A DNA stretch of 64,000 nucleotides from UBA3006 sp036746695 (GCA_036746695.1 DAIODP010000001.1:1116001-1180000); one strand, 5' to 3'. Positions 1-8,486 are shown, counted from the stretch's first letter. Translations and numbers: made by a program. Notes: generated by a model not told the origin, from the letters alone.

Positions 1-737
1 ACGCCTGCTGGGTTGGAACCGAGGCAGCACTGAATGATGTGTTGGTGTTTGTTGACGCCGACGTTCGATTCAACACTGCGAACAAGTACATCGTGAGAGG
101 TTTGGCGTCCAGTGTGGTTTCTCAGCCAACAGCGTTGTTCAGCGTGCAGCCGTGGCACAACACTGTTCAAGTTGGCGAACAGGCAAGCATGCTCTTCAAC
201 ATCGTGAGTGTGATGGGAAGTGGAATGAAGGCATCAAAACCACTGGTGTTTGGGCCACTACTTGCTTGCATGCGCGAGGTGTATGTTGCAAACCAGGGGC
301 ACTCGCACGCCAGCGTGCGCGCTCAAGTGGTGGAAGACATTGCCCTTGGGCGATTATTTAAACAAACCAGGGTGTATCTGGGTACGCCATCAACCTGCAC
401 GTTTCGCATGTATCCCAAAGGGTTCTCTGCGGTCTTTTCTGGGTTTGCAAAGAATATTGCGGCTGGCGCTACGTCGGTGCCTATGGGTCGCAGAGTATTA
501 ATCGCCGCCTGGTGTGCGTCGCTTGTGGGTGGCGTCGTGACGTCACCTTGGATGTATCTTGCATCGCTTGTTCAAGTAGCAATGTTCGCAAGAAGAGTAG
601 GACGCTTCCACCCACTTGTCGTTGCACTTTTTCCTGTGCACATGTTGCTCTTCACCGTTGTGGTGATCAAGAGTTTTTGGGATGTTGTTTTAAGAGGCGG
701 GGTTCGATGGAGTGGCCGAACCATTCGAACTCGGTAA
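1..737 (+). CDS. Carotenoid-type glycosyltransferase, family 2 (5' end cut by window)
   Basis: The frame is open from base 3 to the TAA at 735-737, so the gene begins upstream of the window; the GTG at 39 lies inside the protein and is not its start. Visible are a DAD nucleotide-sugar motif right after the cut, then QPW, FGP, GHSH, VVEDIALG and FRMYP motifs in the order found in staphylococcal CrtQ (4,4'-diaponeurosporenoate glycosyltransferase). Two or three hydrophobic segments follow in the last 80 residues and would hold the enzyme at the membrane. By family it would move a sugar from a nucleotide donor onto a carotenoid carboxyl or hydroxyl group. A CrtO-like acyltransferase, the enzyme that acts next on such glycosides, is encoded at the far right of the window. 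The 3' end overlaps the convergent orn gene by 48 bases. Family is fairly sure; the exact acceptor is not. Confidence 0.75.
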   Translation, partial: ACWVGTEAALNDVLVFVDADVRFNTANKYIVRGLASSVVSQPTALFSVQPWHNTVQVGEQASMLFNIVSVMGSGMKASKPLVFGPLLACMREVYVANQGHSHASVRAQVVEDIALGRLFKQTRVYLGTPSTCTFRMYPKGFSAVFSGFAKNIAAGATSVPMGRRVLIAAWCASLVGGVVTSPWMYLASLVQVAMFARRVGRFHPLVVALFPVHMLLFTVVVIKSFWDVVLRGGVRWSGRTIRTR

Positions 738-1280
738 CTCACTAACAAAAAACTTTTCGCGGTAGTACTGCAACTCGCGGACGCTTTCCCTTACGTCGTC
801 CATTGCTCGGTGCATGCCACCTTTATTTGGGCGATCAATGCCGGACTTTGGAAACCAACGCTTCGCCAGTTCCTTAATGCTGGAAACATCCACGCTTCGG
901 TAATGCAAGTAGTTCTCAATTTCCGGCAGATACTTAGCGAGAAAACGGCGGTCGGTGCCAATGGAGTTGCCGCAAAGCGGCACTGTGCGGGCCTCGGGAA
1001 CATGCAACTTGATGAATTCGAGGGTTGCTGCGCCGGCCTCCTCCAGGGTGATTGTTGAAGAGGCAATCGCACCCAACAAACCAGACTTGGTGTGCATTTC
1101 AACAACGATTGGCTTCATGATGGCGAGAACATCGGCAGGTTGGTGGATGACGAGGTCCGGGCCTTCAGCCACGATGTTGAGATCGTCGTCGGTGACCAAG
1201 GTGGCGATCTCCACAATGACGTCGGTGTCGGGCTCGAGGCCAGTCATTTCCAAGTCCATCCACACCAGCACGCCATGCAA
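690..1280 (-). CDS. orn: Oligoribonuclease (DEDDh 3'-5' exoribonuclease)
   Basis: Cytoplasmic exoribonuclease that degrades 2-5 nt RNA fragments and linear dinucleotides from cyclic di-nucleotide breakdown. The protein (196 residues from the chosen start) shows the DEDD signature: MDLEMTG near the N-terminus, LCGNSIGTDRRFL in the middle, SSIKEL and HRAMDDVRES near the end, closely matching mycobacterial Orn. The open frame extends further upstream to 1415, but that part is antisense to dut and has no family match. The TTG at 1280, four residues before the VWMDLEM motif, gives the usual length; GTG codons at 1271 and 1265 and an ATG at 1259 are alternatives. It is divergent from dut, with only about 20 bases between the two starts. 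Its 3' end overlaps the preceding glycosyltransferase gene in convergent orientation. Confidence 0.92.
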   Translation of the reverse strand: MHGVLVWMDLEMTGLEPDTDVIVEIATLVTDDDLNIVAEGPDLVIHQPADVLAIMKPIVVEMHTKSGLLGAIASSTITLEEAGAATLEFIKLHVPEARTVPLCGNSIGTDRRFLAKYLPEIENYLHYRSVDVSSIKELAKRWFPKSGIDRPNKGGMHRAMDDVRESVRELQYYREKFFVSELPSSNGSATPSNPAS

Positions 1281-1300
1281 TCTAGGCGTAATCTCGTGCA

Positions 1301-1747
1301 ATGACGAAAAGCAGTATTCGTGTTGCGGTACAACGACTAGATCCCACGCTTGCCCTTCCCGTAACGGCACATGCGGGGGACGCAGGAGTAGATCTGTATG
1401 CCAGGGAGGATGCAACGATTGCGGCGGGCGGCGGGCGCATTTTGATGCCCACGGGGTTGGCCGTGGCTATTCCATTGGGTTATGCGGGCCTTGTGGTGCC
1501 GCGAAGCGGGCTTGCATTGAAGCATGGCATCACGCTGGTGAACACCCCAGGAATCATCGACAGCGGATATCGCGGCGAATTGAAAGTAGTCATGATCAAT
1601 ACAGACCCCGTTGCTGATTACGTGGTTTCACGAGGAGATCGTGTTGCACAGTTGCTCATTCAACAAATTGAAACGGTGCAGTGGGAAGAAGTTGATCAAC
1701 TGTCGGGTGAAGACCGCGGTGGCGGCTTCGGGCACTCTGGCAGGTAA
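1301..1747 (+). CDS. dut: Deoxyuridine 5'-triphosphate nucleotidohydrolase
   Basis: Hydrolyses dUTP to dUMP and pyrophosphate, keeping uracil out of DNA and supplying dUMP for thymidylate synthesis. The 148-residue length is typical of trimeric dUTPases. The conserved motifs appear in order: AGDAGVDLYA (motif 1), VPRSGLALKHGI (motif 2), NTPGIIDSGYRGE (motif 3, with the catalytic Asp), RGDRVAQL (motif 4) and a glycine-rich C-terminal RGGGFGHSG (motif 5). The ATG is the only sensible start. The stop codon abuts the stop of the convergent CoA-transferase gene with no spacer, leaving no room for a separate terminator between them. Confidence 0.96.
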   Translation: MTKSSIRVAVQRLDPTLALPVTAHAGDAGVDLYAREDATIAAGGGRILMPTGLAVAIPLGYAGLVVPRSGLALKHGITLVNTPGIIDSGYRGELKVVMINTDPVADYVVSRGDRVAQLLIQQIETVQWEEVDQLSGEDRGGGFGHSGR

Positions 1748-2998
1748 CTAGCGAGTCGTAGGCCCACGGCTCAAGAGAATGTTCTCTCGCTCGTAGGTTT
1801 CAATCGTTTCATCGTCAAGCCCAACGATGTTGGAAAACACGTCGCGATTATCTTCGCCGCGATATTGAGCGACGCCTCGGGTGCTTGTGTCGGAGCCGGA
1901 AAAATGCCACGGGCTATTGGGAATCCGCAAGGTTCCTGTGCCGCGGTTGTCGATATTGACAATGGCACCGCGCGATTCGGCCCAATCTGTTTCGGCAAGT
2001 TCACGAACGCTTCGCAACCGCCCACACGCGAGTTGGTTCTTTGCCAACCGTGCCTCAATTTCGTCGGCGGTTGGAACGGTTTTGGCCCACTCCAACATGA
2101 TCGACATCAATTCACTGAAGTGTTGAAGACGGTGTTCAATATCTTTGAAGCGCTCATCGCTAAGCAGTTCTGGTTTTTCCATTGCATCGACAAAAAAGTC
2201 GAACGTTCCTTTTTCGGCGGGATGCCCACTGACCACAACCATCGAGCCATCTGCAACCGTGAGCACGGGATAATCAGCCGGTTGAAATGAGCGAATGGTT
2301 CCTTCGGGCACATCGTCGTCCCAGAGGTGATTGTGCGCGTGCTCGTTTACGTACAGCATGGTTTCTGCCATTGAGACATCGATGTATTGACCGCACTGCG
2401 TGTGTTCGCGCTGATACAACGCTGCAAGAATCGCAGCGGATGCTTCGAGCGCGGTGTACACATCACCGTGGCTGTGTGGGTCATTGGCGTATTGACCACC
2501 CCGCACATCACCTTGATGTTTTGTTATGCCTGTTTCGGCATTGACGACAGGTGCGTATGCCCGCCGAGTCACCCATGGCCCAGTTGCGCCGTAACCAGAA
2601 ATGGACGCGTAGATCAATCGTGGGTTTGAGGAACGCAATGCTTCGTAGTCCAAACCCATCTTCTTCATTACTCCTGGCCTGAAATTCTCAATCACTACAT
2701 CGCAGCGAGCGACCAGCAACTTCAGAATTTCGACGGCCTGGGGCTTTGTCATGTCCAGAGAGATGTTCTTTTTTCCCACGTTTTGCTGGGTGAAATAGGA
2801 CGACTGCGAATTGATTCGTGGGGTTGCAAAACGTGTCAGGTCGCCCATTGGCGGCTCCACCTTGATTACCTCCGCACCAAGATCTGCAAGCATTCGCGTG
2901 GCATGCGGGCCAGAAAGCACCCGCGTAAAGTCCAGCACACGAACTCCCTCAAGAGGACGTTTGCCTTGCGCTGATGATGGTGAAGTGCCGCGTGCCAT
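1748..2998 (-). CDS. Class III CoA-transferase (CaiB/BaiF family)
   Basis: Family III CoA-transferases move CoA between carboxylic acids through an aspartyl-CoA intermediate. The 416-residue protein opens with LEGVRVLDFTRVLSGP and LGAEVIKVEPP, hallmarks of the family. It contains the NVGKKNISLD segment and a HGDVYTAL block whose Asp (about residue 179) aligns with the catalytic Asp of formyl-CoA transferase. GQYIDVSMAETM follows. The substrate cannot be read from the sequence; carnitine, oxalate, bile-acid, (R)-2-hydroxyacyl and 2-methylacyl-CoA epimerase-like members all share these motifs. It lies 16 bases downstream of the M20 amidohydrolase on the same strand, so the two are probably co-transcribed, possibly in catabolism of an acylated amino acid. 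Confidence 0.88.
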   Translation of the reverse strand: MARGTSPSSAQGKRPLEGVRVLDFTRVLSGPHATRMLADLGAEVIKVEPPMGDLTRFATPRINSQSSYFTQQNVGKKNISLDMTKPQAVEILKLLVARCDVVIENFRPGVMKKMGLDYEALRSSNPRLIYASISGYGATGPWVTRRAYAPVVNAETGITKHQGDVRGGQYANDPHSHGDVYTALEASAAILAALYQREHTQCGQYIDVSMAETMLYVNEHAHNHLWDDDVPEGTIRSFQPADYPVLTVADGSMVVVSGHPAEKGTFDFFVDAMEKPELLSDERFKDIEHRLQHFSELMSIMLEWAKTVPTADEIEARLAKNQLACGRLRSVRELAETDWAESRGAIVNIDNRGTGTLRIPNSPWHFSGSDTSTRGVAQYRGEDNRDVFSNIVGLDDETIETYERENILLSRGPTTR

Positions 2999-3014
2999 GA
3001 ATATGTTCCTCGAT

Positions 3015-4265
3015 CTAGCTCAGCGTGAGGCCAAGTGTGCGAAGCGCAAGTGCCGAATACAACGCCATTCCCGTGGTCATCGCGTCTTCTTCAAACGTCA
3101 CGCGATTTGAGTGGTTCGGTGGGGCTATGCGTGGGTCTTTGCCCTGCGGTGTTCCGCCAAGAAACAACATGGCTCCAGGTACTTTCTCGAGAACGTAACT
3201 GAAATCTTCTGCACCCATCACCGGGTTCGGCATATGCGCAACATTCTTGTCACCGTTCACTGCCTTCGCAATGTCAAGTGCAAAGTCCGCCGAAGGGGCA
3301 TCGTTGACAGTCACTGGGTAACCAAGTTTGATGGTTACTTCCGCACTCATCTCGTGCGTCTCGGCAATGCCTTCAGCAATACGGCGAATTCCGTCGTGTA
3401 CCTTCGCTCGTGTTGCTGCGCTCATTGCCCGAATAGTTCCTTCAATTTTCGCTGTTTCGGGAATGACATTTGATGCGGTTCCCGCAATCAGTTTTGTAAT
3501 GGTGATGACTGCAGGATCCCAAATCTCGATTCTGCGAGTAATGAACATTTGTAACGCTTGAACTATTTCGCAAGCAACAGGGATGGGGTCGAGTGTGCGA
3601 AACGGTTCGGATGCGTGTCCACCTTTGCCCGTCACTTCGATTTGCAGAACATCGCTGGACGCCATGATCGGGCCGCCCTTGCTTCCAACAAAACCAGATG
3701 GAAGCGAGGAAGTGATGTGCAGCGCGTAAGCCGCAGCAAGTGGTGATTCATCGCCAACATTGAGGATTCCTTCGTTCAGCATGTATTCGGCGCCGCCGTA
3801 GCCCTCTTCGCCTGGCTGAAACATAAATAGCACTCGGCCTTTTAGATCTGACTTGCGTTCGCTCAACATGCGAGCGGCACCGGCCAACATTGCAACGTGT
3901 GTGTCGTGCCCGCAGGCGTGCATGACGTTTTCAACTTTTGACGAATAGTCAAGCCCAGTGTCTTCCGGCATGGGAAGTGCATCCATGTCGCCGCGCAACA
4001 TCACCGTTGGGCCGGGTTTGTCTCCGGTGAGCATCGCGGCGATTCCGCTTGTGGTGGTGTGCAGCGTGATGTCGAGCGGCAAGCCTTCGAGCGCCTGCAA
4101 CACTGCTTCGCGAGTTTTTGGTAAATCAAGGCCAATTTCTGGCCACGTATGCAATTCGCGACGGAGCCTTCGGGCCTCTTCCAACATTCCCGACGACTGC
4201 TCAAGGAGGCCCGTAGTGCCCCCGTGTCGCTCGGATGCCGGCTCGGTTGTTGCTTTGGTTGCCAT
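3015..4265 (-). CDS. M20D-type amidohydrolase (hippurate/N-acyl-amino-acid hydrolase family)
   Basis: Zinc-dependent hydrolase expected to cleave N-acyl or N-aroyl amino acids, or related amides, in the cytoplasm. The 416-residue protein has the family order: RRELHTWPEIG (35-45), MLRGDMDALPM (89-99), HACGHDTH (116-123, with the metal-binding Cys118 and His120), FQPGEEG (149-155, catalytic Glu), a dimerisation insert starting near EVTGKGGHAS, and a C-terminal NHSNRV with the last metal His. No signal peptide is seen. The start is the only ATG before the RRELH motif; about 25 polar residues precede the fold. It is the promoter-proximal gene of a probable two-gene unit with the CoA-transferase and is divergent from the thiamine-binding-like gene. 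Confidence 0.9.
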   Translation of the reverse strand: MATKATTEPASERHGGTTGLLEQSSGMLEEARRLRRELHTWPEIGLDLPKTREAVLQALEGLPLDITLHTTTSGIAAMLTGDKPGPTVMLRGDMDALPMPEDTGLDYSSKVENVMHACGHDTHVAMLAGAARMLSERKSDLKGRVLFMFQPGEEGYGGAEYMLNEGILNVGDESPLAAAYALHITSSLPSGFVGSKGGPIMASSDVLQIEVTGKGGHASEPFRTLDPIPVACEIVQALQMFITRRIEIWDPAVITITKLIAGTASNVIPETAKIEGTIRAMSAATRAKVHDGIRRIAEGIAETHEMSAEVTIKLGYPVTVNDAPSADFALDIAKAVNGDKNVAHMPNPVMGAEDFSYVLEKVPGAMLFLGGTPQGKDPRIAPPNHSNRVTFEEDAMTTGMALYSALALRTLGLTLS

Positions 4266-4348
4266 CCTGCAATGGTAGGCACTTTCAGTCGGGGGTGTCG
4301 CTTGGGCTCGCGGTTGTTTACGATGAGATCCACGAAAGGGAGTCCCTC

Positions 4349-4597
4349 ATGTTGATTGTCGAGTTCACGATTGAGCCATTTATTGAGGGTTCCCCAGGCG
4401 CTCATGTAACGGCCGCAGTTGCGGCTGTAGAGGGGCATGGCATCGTGGTGGACTTTGGCCCATTCGGCTCGTCTTTTGTCGTCTCCGTCGAGCAACTGCC
4501 TGCTGTAACGGCAGACCTCATGCGTGCGGCCTACGGCAACGGTGCAACGTATGTCAGCCTCGACGTTGGCCAACAAGATGATGCAGGTGCCAAGTAA
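4349..4597 (+). CDS. Thiamine-binding-like protein (DUF77/MTH1187-type fold)
   Basis: An 82-residue protein starting MLIVEFTIEPF with an acidic-hydrophobic beta-alpha-beta pattern and a DFGPFGSS turn, as in the small ferredoxin-like proteins annotated as thiamine-binding or YkoF-like. The frame is open for 38 more codons upstream, but the ATG at 4349 begins exactly at the conserved first strand. Its stop overlaps the start of the HTH gene by one base (TAATG), implying translational coupling. I recall this pairing from other actinobacteria, where it is uncharacterised. Ligand binding is inferred from the family and has not been read from residues. It might bind a hydroxymethylpyrimidine- or thiamine-like ligand and pass the signal to its HTH partner. 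Confidence 0.6.
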   Translation: MLIVEFTIEPFIEGSPGAHVTAAVAAVEGHGIVVDFGPFGSSFVVSVEQLPAVTADLMRAAYGNGATYVSLDVGQQDDAGAK

Positions 4598-4956
4598 TGG
4601 CGTCGAAACACCCAGTTATTGCAACGGTTCAGCCGCTACTAAAGGCAACAGGCGGACGCCTCGTTGCGGTACATGAAATCCAGAGCGGCGACATTCCGCT
4701 CGTCTGGGAAGGCGAGACGGTTGCTGGTGTTCGATTGCCACCCTTACATGGTGCGCTCGACCGGATCATCGAGGGAGTGGAGCGCGAACTTGGCGACAAA
4801 CTTTCCGCATTGTCGCGTAACAACAAGCAAGTTGCCATTCGCTTGCTGGACGAGCAAGGTGCATTTACCTTGCGACGCGCGGTGGAAGACGTAGCCGATG
4901 CAATGGGTGTATCCCGCATCACTATTTACAACTATCTCAACGCGCTTCACCGCTAG
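4597..4956 (+). CDS. HTH regulator with YheO-like C-terminal domain
   Basis: A 119-residue cytoplasmic protein. The N-terminal half (about 10-70) looks like a small ligand-sensing region (GDIPLVWEGETVAGVRLP). The C-terminal part (about 75-119) ends in a recognisable helix-turn-helix with VEDVADAMGVSRITIYNYL, like the DNA-binding domain of YheO/DauR-type regulators. The two parts together make a compact one-component regulator. It is translationally coupled to the thiamine-binding-like gene upstream (TAATG overlap) and lies two bases before the HAD hydrolase, so the three genes form one unit. Its target is unknown; autoregulation of this operon is the simplest inference. Confidence 0.68.
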   Translation: MASKHPVIATVQPLLKATGGRLVAVHEIQSGDIPLVWEGETVAGVRLPPLHGALDRIIEGVERELGDKLSALSRNNKQVAIRLLDEQGAFTLRRAVEDVADAMGVSRITIYNYLNALHR

Positions 4957-4958
4957 TC

Positions 4959-5678
4959 ATGTCTGATGCAAGACGGTTTGATGCAATTGCTTTTGATGCC
5001 GACGACACGCTGTGGTTTAGCGAGGATTCGTTTCGCCACTACGAAAATCGGTTTGTAGAACTCGTTTCTCCGTTTGTTGAAACCGGAGCAAACATCAAGG
5101 CTGCGCTAATAGCCACTGAACGATTGAACATTTCTGCATATGGCTATGGTGTGAAATCGTTTGGTTTATCCGCAATCGAGACCGCAATCACACTTTCCTC
5201 TGGCCGCATTCCTGCCGAAGTGTTACAAGAGATTTTGTCTGGCGTGCGAGCCCACATCACCGAGTCGGTACGGGTTTTCGAGGGTGTTGCGGATGTGCTC
5301 ACGAAAGTGGCTCAAACACATCGAATCATCTTGATTACAAAAGGCGATTTGGCACATCAAACCCGCAAAGTAGACACCAGCGGTTTGGCGCATCTCTTTT
5401 CCCATGTCGAAATCGTGTTGGAAAAAGATCCAGCGGCGTATTCGAAGGTGCTTAACAGTTTGGACATCGATCCTCATCGGTTCTGCATGGTGGGAAACTC
5501 CATGAAGAGCGACATCCTTCCAGTGTTGGCAATTGGTGGTTTTGCCGTTCACGTGCCGTACGAAATCTTGTGGGAGCTCGACTCGGCAGAATCAGTACCC
5601 GAAGTTGGCGCGCGGTTTGTTGAAATAGCAACCTTGTCGGAGCTTCCGCAATGGCTTGCTACACACGCACCTGTCTGA
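4959..5678 (+). CDS. HAD-superfamily hydrolase
   Basis: A 239-residue haloacid-dehalogenase-like phosphatase. Motif I is FDADDTLW (residues 12-19), with the nucleophile Asp13 and acid/base Asp15. Motif II is the Thr of ILITKGD, the Lys of the motif III region lies in VLEKDP, and motif IV-like MVGNSMKSDI follows. A helical cap sits between motifs I and II. The closest general type is the YjjG/phosphoglycolate-phosphatase-like class, acting on a small phosphorylated metabolite in the cytoplasm; the substrate is not evident. The gene is in an operon-like run after the thiamine-binding/HTH pair, which would suit a phosphatase of thiamine or pyrimidine precursors, but this is only context. It ends one base before the convergent coaA. 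Confidence 0.82.
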   Translation: MSDARRFDAIAFDADDTLWFSEDSFRHYENRFVELVSPFVETGANIKAALIATERLNISAYGYGVKSFGLSAIETAITLSSGRIPAEVLQEILSGVRAHITESVRVFEGVADVLTKVAQTHRIILITKGDLAHQTRKVDTSGLAHLFSHVEIVLEKDPAAYSKVLNSLDIDPHRFCMVGNSMKSDILPVLAIGGFAVHVPYEILWELDSAESVPEVGARFVEIATLSELPQWLATHAPV

Positions 5679-5679
5679 T

Positions 5680-6639
5680 TTACAGCTTGCGCAAGTGAAC
5701 TTCGGTGATGCGATGGTCTGCACCCTTATGCATGACCAGCGAGGCTCGCGACCGAGTGGGGGCAATGTTTTCGCTCAGGTTTTTGCCGTTGATTTCGCGC
5801 CAGATGGAGCGTGCCACCTTGTCGGCTTCCGTGTCGCTCAATTGCGCAAAGTGTGTAAAAAAGCTTGCTGGGTTTTGGAACACTGTTTTTCGAAGCGCAA
5901 AGAATCGATCAACAAACCAGTCCTCAATGTCGCTTTCTTGCGCATCGATATAGATCGAGAAGTCAAAGTAGTCGCTCACGAATTCGCTTGCTTGCGAGTC
6001 AACTTGCAACACGTTTAAACCCTCAAGAATCAAAATGTCAGGTTGTCGCACGATTTGTTGCGCATCAGGCATGATGTCGTACTCGACGTGGCTATACACC
6101 GGTGCAGAAACTTCGGGTACTCCTGCCTTCAATTCACGAAGGAACTGCACGAGACGCTTACTGTCGTAACTCTCAGGAAAGCCTTTACGGTTTGATATTC
6201 CTCGCCGCTCAAGTTCGGCATTTGGGTACAGAAAGCCGTCTGTAGTGATGAGTTCGACGCGGGGGTGCTCGGGCCAGCGATGAAGTAGCGCCTGCAAAAT
6301 ACGAGCCGAGGTGCTTTTACCGACGGCAACGCTGCCTGCAATGCCAATCACATACGGCATCTTTGGAGCAATCGTGCCCAAGAACGTGGCCGACACACGA
6401 TGAAGGTGTTGTGTTGCGCTGACATACAAGTTGAGTAGGCGAGTGAGTGGAAGGTAAATCGCTACAACTTCATCAAGATCGATGCGGTCGTTGATGCCGC
6501 GCAACTCTTCGAGATCTTTCTCATGCAACGTAAGTGGTGTCTGTGCGCGAAGCTCGGCCCATTCGCTGCGGTCAAATCGCAGATAGCGATCGATGTCAAT
6601 CGCGTCAATCACGCTTGAGTACTTCCGTTGCGCTTCCAT
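5680..6639 (-). CDS. coaA: Type I pantothenate kinase
   Basis: Catalyses ATP-dependent phosphorylation of pantothenate, the first committed step of coenzyme A synthesis. The protein (319 residues) has the P-loop GSVAVGKST at about 102-110, TTDGFLYPN, KGFPESYD, PVYSHVEYDI and LILEGLNVLQ, all typical of prokaryotic type I CoaA and very close to mycobacterial PanK. The annotated ATG lies inside the 3' end of map, giving a 31-base overlap. A GTG at 6612 that overlaps the map stop codon is an alternative start and would remove nine non-conserved residues. It is transcribed with map. The convergent HAD gene ends one base away, so no classical terminator separates them. Confidence 0.95.
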   Translation of the reverse strand: MEAQRKYSSVIDAIDIDRYLRFDRSEWAELRAQTPLTLHEKDLEELRGINDRIDLDEVVAIYLPLTRLLNLYVSATQHLHRVSATFLGTIAPKMPYVIGIAGSVAVGKSTSARILQALLHRWPEHPRVELITTDGFLYPNAELERRGISNRKGFPESYDSKRLVQFLRELKAGVPEVSAPVYSHVEYDIMPDAQQIVRQPDILILEGLNVLQVDSQASEFVSDYFDFSIYIDAQESDIEDWFVDRFFALRKTVFQNPASFFTHFAQLSDTEADKVARSIWREINGKNLSENIAPTRSRASLVMHKGADHRITEVHLRKL

Positions 6640-7616
6640 GGTGCGTTTGGTGAAGCCGCACCGGGCCCAGCGGTGAGCACTTCAACACCGGTGTCGGTAA
6701 CCAACACGGTGTGCTCAAACTGCGCAGTTCGTTTTCCGTCGGCAGTGACTGCCGTCCAATCGTCATTCCACATTCGGTGCTGCCACGAGCCAAGTGAGAT
6801 CATCGGCTCAATCGTAAAGGTCATACCAGGGCGCATAATGGTGCTGTTACTTGCGTCGTAGTAGTGAAGCACCTGAATGTCGGTGTGGAACTGCTCGCCA
6901 ATGCCGTGGCCAACAAACGCCCGCACGACGCCCAACTTGTCTTGTTTTGCTCGCGTCTCGATGGCCTTGCCGATATCGCTGAGCGGCCGGCCAGGAACAA
7001 CAGCTTCGATGCCGCGCCAAATACATTCTTCGGTCACTGCAATGAGATTGCGGTTCTCGTCGTCAATTTCTCCAACGGCAAAGGTTGCGTTGGTGTCGCC
7101 ATGCACACCACCCATGTAGCAGGTGACATCAAGGTTGATGATGTCGCCGTCAAGCAACACTCGTGAATCAGGAATGCCGTGACAGATGACTTCGTTCACT
7201 GATGTGCAAACACTCTTTGGATAACCCGAATAGTTGAGTGGGCTTGGATAAGAGTTGCGATCAATGCACAACTGATGCACGTAAGCATCAATCTCGTCGG
7301 TTGTAATGCCAGGTCGTACAAACTCTCCCGCCAAGCGAAGCACCTCGGTTGCTGTGCTGCAGGCAACCCTCATTCGTTCGATCACTTCGGGCGTCTTAAC
7401 GGCGGACTCTTTCCACCTAGTTACCTTGCCTGTTTCTGCGTATGGAGGAGGAGTGATGTGCGAAGGAACGACACGGCGCGGACTAATTATTCCCGGAAGA
7501 ACTTTTCCCTCTAATGGTTTGTGACAGCGTTTGTATTTACGACCGCTTCCACACCAACAGGCGTCGTTTGCCGTTGGCAGTATGGAGGGAGGGGAGGCGG
7601 GTGCTTCAGCGGACAT
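6609..7616 (-). CDS. map: Type I methionine aminopeptidase with N-terminal SEC-C zinc motif
   Basis: Removes the initiator methionine from nascent proteins. From the ATG at 7616 the protein has 335 residues. The first 40 carry a SEC-C-like zinc knuckle (CWCGSGRKYKRCH, residues 20-32), as in the MetAP1c class, where it is thought to contact the ribosome. The pita-bread catalytic domain follows with HGIPDSRVL, NLDVTCYMGGVHGD (metal Asps), VGHGIGEQFH (His), FTIEPMI (Glu) and FEHTVLVT (Glu). The frame runs open to 7745, but the extra 43 residues show no similarity and the next ATG fits the family. The leader contains an imperfect hairpin close to the start (see the 7621-7653 entry). The 3' end overlaps coaA. 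Confidence 0.94.
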   Translation of the reverse strand: MSAEAPASPPSILPTANDACWCGSGRKYKRCHKPLEGKVLPGIISPRRVVPSHITPPPYAETGKVTRWKESAVKTPEVIERMRVACSTATEVLRLAGEFVRPGITTDEIDAYVHQLCIDRNSYPSPLNYSGYPKSVCTSVNEVICHGIPDSRVLLDGDIINLDVTCYMGGVHGDTNATFAVGEIDDENRNLIAVTEECIWRGIEAVVPGRPLSDIGKAIETRAKQDKLGVVRAFVGHGIGEQFHTDIQVLHYYDASNSTIMRPGMTFTIEPMISLGSWQHRMWNDDWTAVTADGKRTAQFEHTVLVTDTGVEVLTAGPGAASPNAPWKRNGSTQA

Positions 7617-7620
7617 CGTT

Positions 7621-7653
7621 CCGTCAAGGCTATGGCATGAATCGTGCCGACGG
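7621..7653. promoter_or_regulatory. Imperfect inverted repeat in the map/tad divergent gap
   Basis: GGCATGA at 7634-7640 pairs with TCGTGCC at 7642-7648 (six of seven). The outer arms CCGTC (7621-7625) and GACGG (7649-7653) pair perfectly across an eight-base bulge. The element sits 4 bases before the map start codon, so in the map mRNA it would form a stem next to the ribosome-binding region. It could equally be an operator for the 174-base divergent gap that separates map from the Tad operon. No good sigma-70 promoter stands out in this gap. Function is inferred only from position. Confidence 0.3.
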
Positions 7654-7790
7654 AGTCCATTAATTGCGGCCTTGTAATTAGAAATTGTTTGGAGCACGAC
7701 TAGGGGATACTGATTTTCTTCCACTTGACTCAAAGAAAAGTACACATCGCACCATCGGCGGATTGATTGCGATCAAGGGGGGTAATTGCC

Positions 7791-8486
7791 GTGAGTCAAC
7801 GGTTAATAACTTCCTTGACGAGATCAAGGGTGAGATACGGCAGTAATGGCGTTGTAGCACCCGACGATCTTGATCAGGGAAACACAAGGAAGCGGCGCAT
7901 CCCAGAGATGGCCATTGGGTTGGTTTTAATCATCGGCGGCGCCGTTGGTTCACTCTTGCTCTATCAATCGGCGTCAAACACCGTCACCGTAGTTGCGCTG
8001 TCACGCGATGTTTCTCGAGGCCATGTGGTCACGGCGAACGATCTCGTTGCAGTTCAGGTGCCTGGTGATGCGGCAGAAATGTTTGTTTCTGGTTCAGATG
8101 CTCAACAGATTGTTGGCAAGACGCTGACAATAGATGGCCAAAAGGATTCGCCAATTGTTGCAGCTATGCTTTCGTCACGCAGCCCTCTTACATCAGGTGA
8201 AGCACTTGTTGCAGCGAGCATTGAAATCGGCAATTATCCTCCGCGTCTGAGCGAAGGCGACAGTGTGCAGCTGGTTTTCACACCGGACATCACCACTGGC
8301 AACATCACTCCGCCAACGATGTACTCAAACATTGTCACGGTGTGGTCTGTTTCATCTCCTGATGATTCGCTCGGCAAGGCGGTTGTTACATTTCGCGGGC
8401 CAAGGGATTTGGCTCTTGCAGTCGCTGGAGCGGGTTCGGTTCATATTGCGCTAATTCAGGGCACAGTCACGACAACTACTCCATGA
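7791..8486 (+). CDS. SAF-domain pilus assembly protein (CpaB/RcpC-like)
   Basis: First gene of the Tad pilus operon. The GTG at 7791 follows a strong AAGGGGGG ribosome-binding site at a normal distance, whereas the TTG further upstream has none. The 231-residue protein has a short cytoplasmic N-terminus, one membrane span (about 41-58, AIGLVLIIGGAVGSLLLY), then an SAF domain starting at VVALSRDVSRGHVVTANDLV, as in CpaB/RcpC and in many actinobacterial Tad clusters. The C-terminal half (VGDSVQLVF-like barrel, 135-215) ends in a Thr-rich tail. In diderms CpaB helps the secretin; here no secretin is present, so it may act in the cell wall. The end overlaps tadA by 4 bases. Confidence 0.75.
   Translation: MSQRLITSLTRSRVRYGSNGVVAPDDLDQGNTRKRRIPEMAIGLVLIIGGAVGSLLLYQSASNTVTVVALSRDVSRGHVVTANDLVAVQVPGDAAEMFVSGSDAQQIVGKTLTIDGQKDSPIVAAMLSSRSPLTSGEALVAASIEIGNYPPRLSEGDSVQLVFTPDITTGNITPPTMYSNIVTVWSVSSPDDSLGKAVVTFRGPRDLALAVAGAGSVHIALIQGTVTTTTP

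Noticed and set aside
1281..1415. N-terminal extension of oligoribonuclease
   Set aside because: It is antisense to dut, has no family match, and would lengthen the protein beyond the usual size.
955..1617. Plus-strand 220-codon frame over orn and dut
   Set aside because: Composition is irregular (Arg/Cys/Ser-rich) and it overlaps two well-identified genes.
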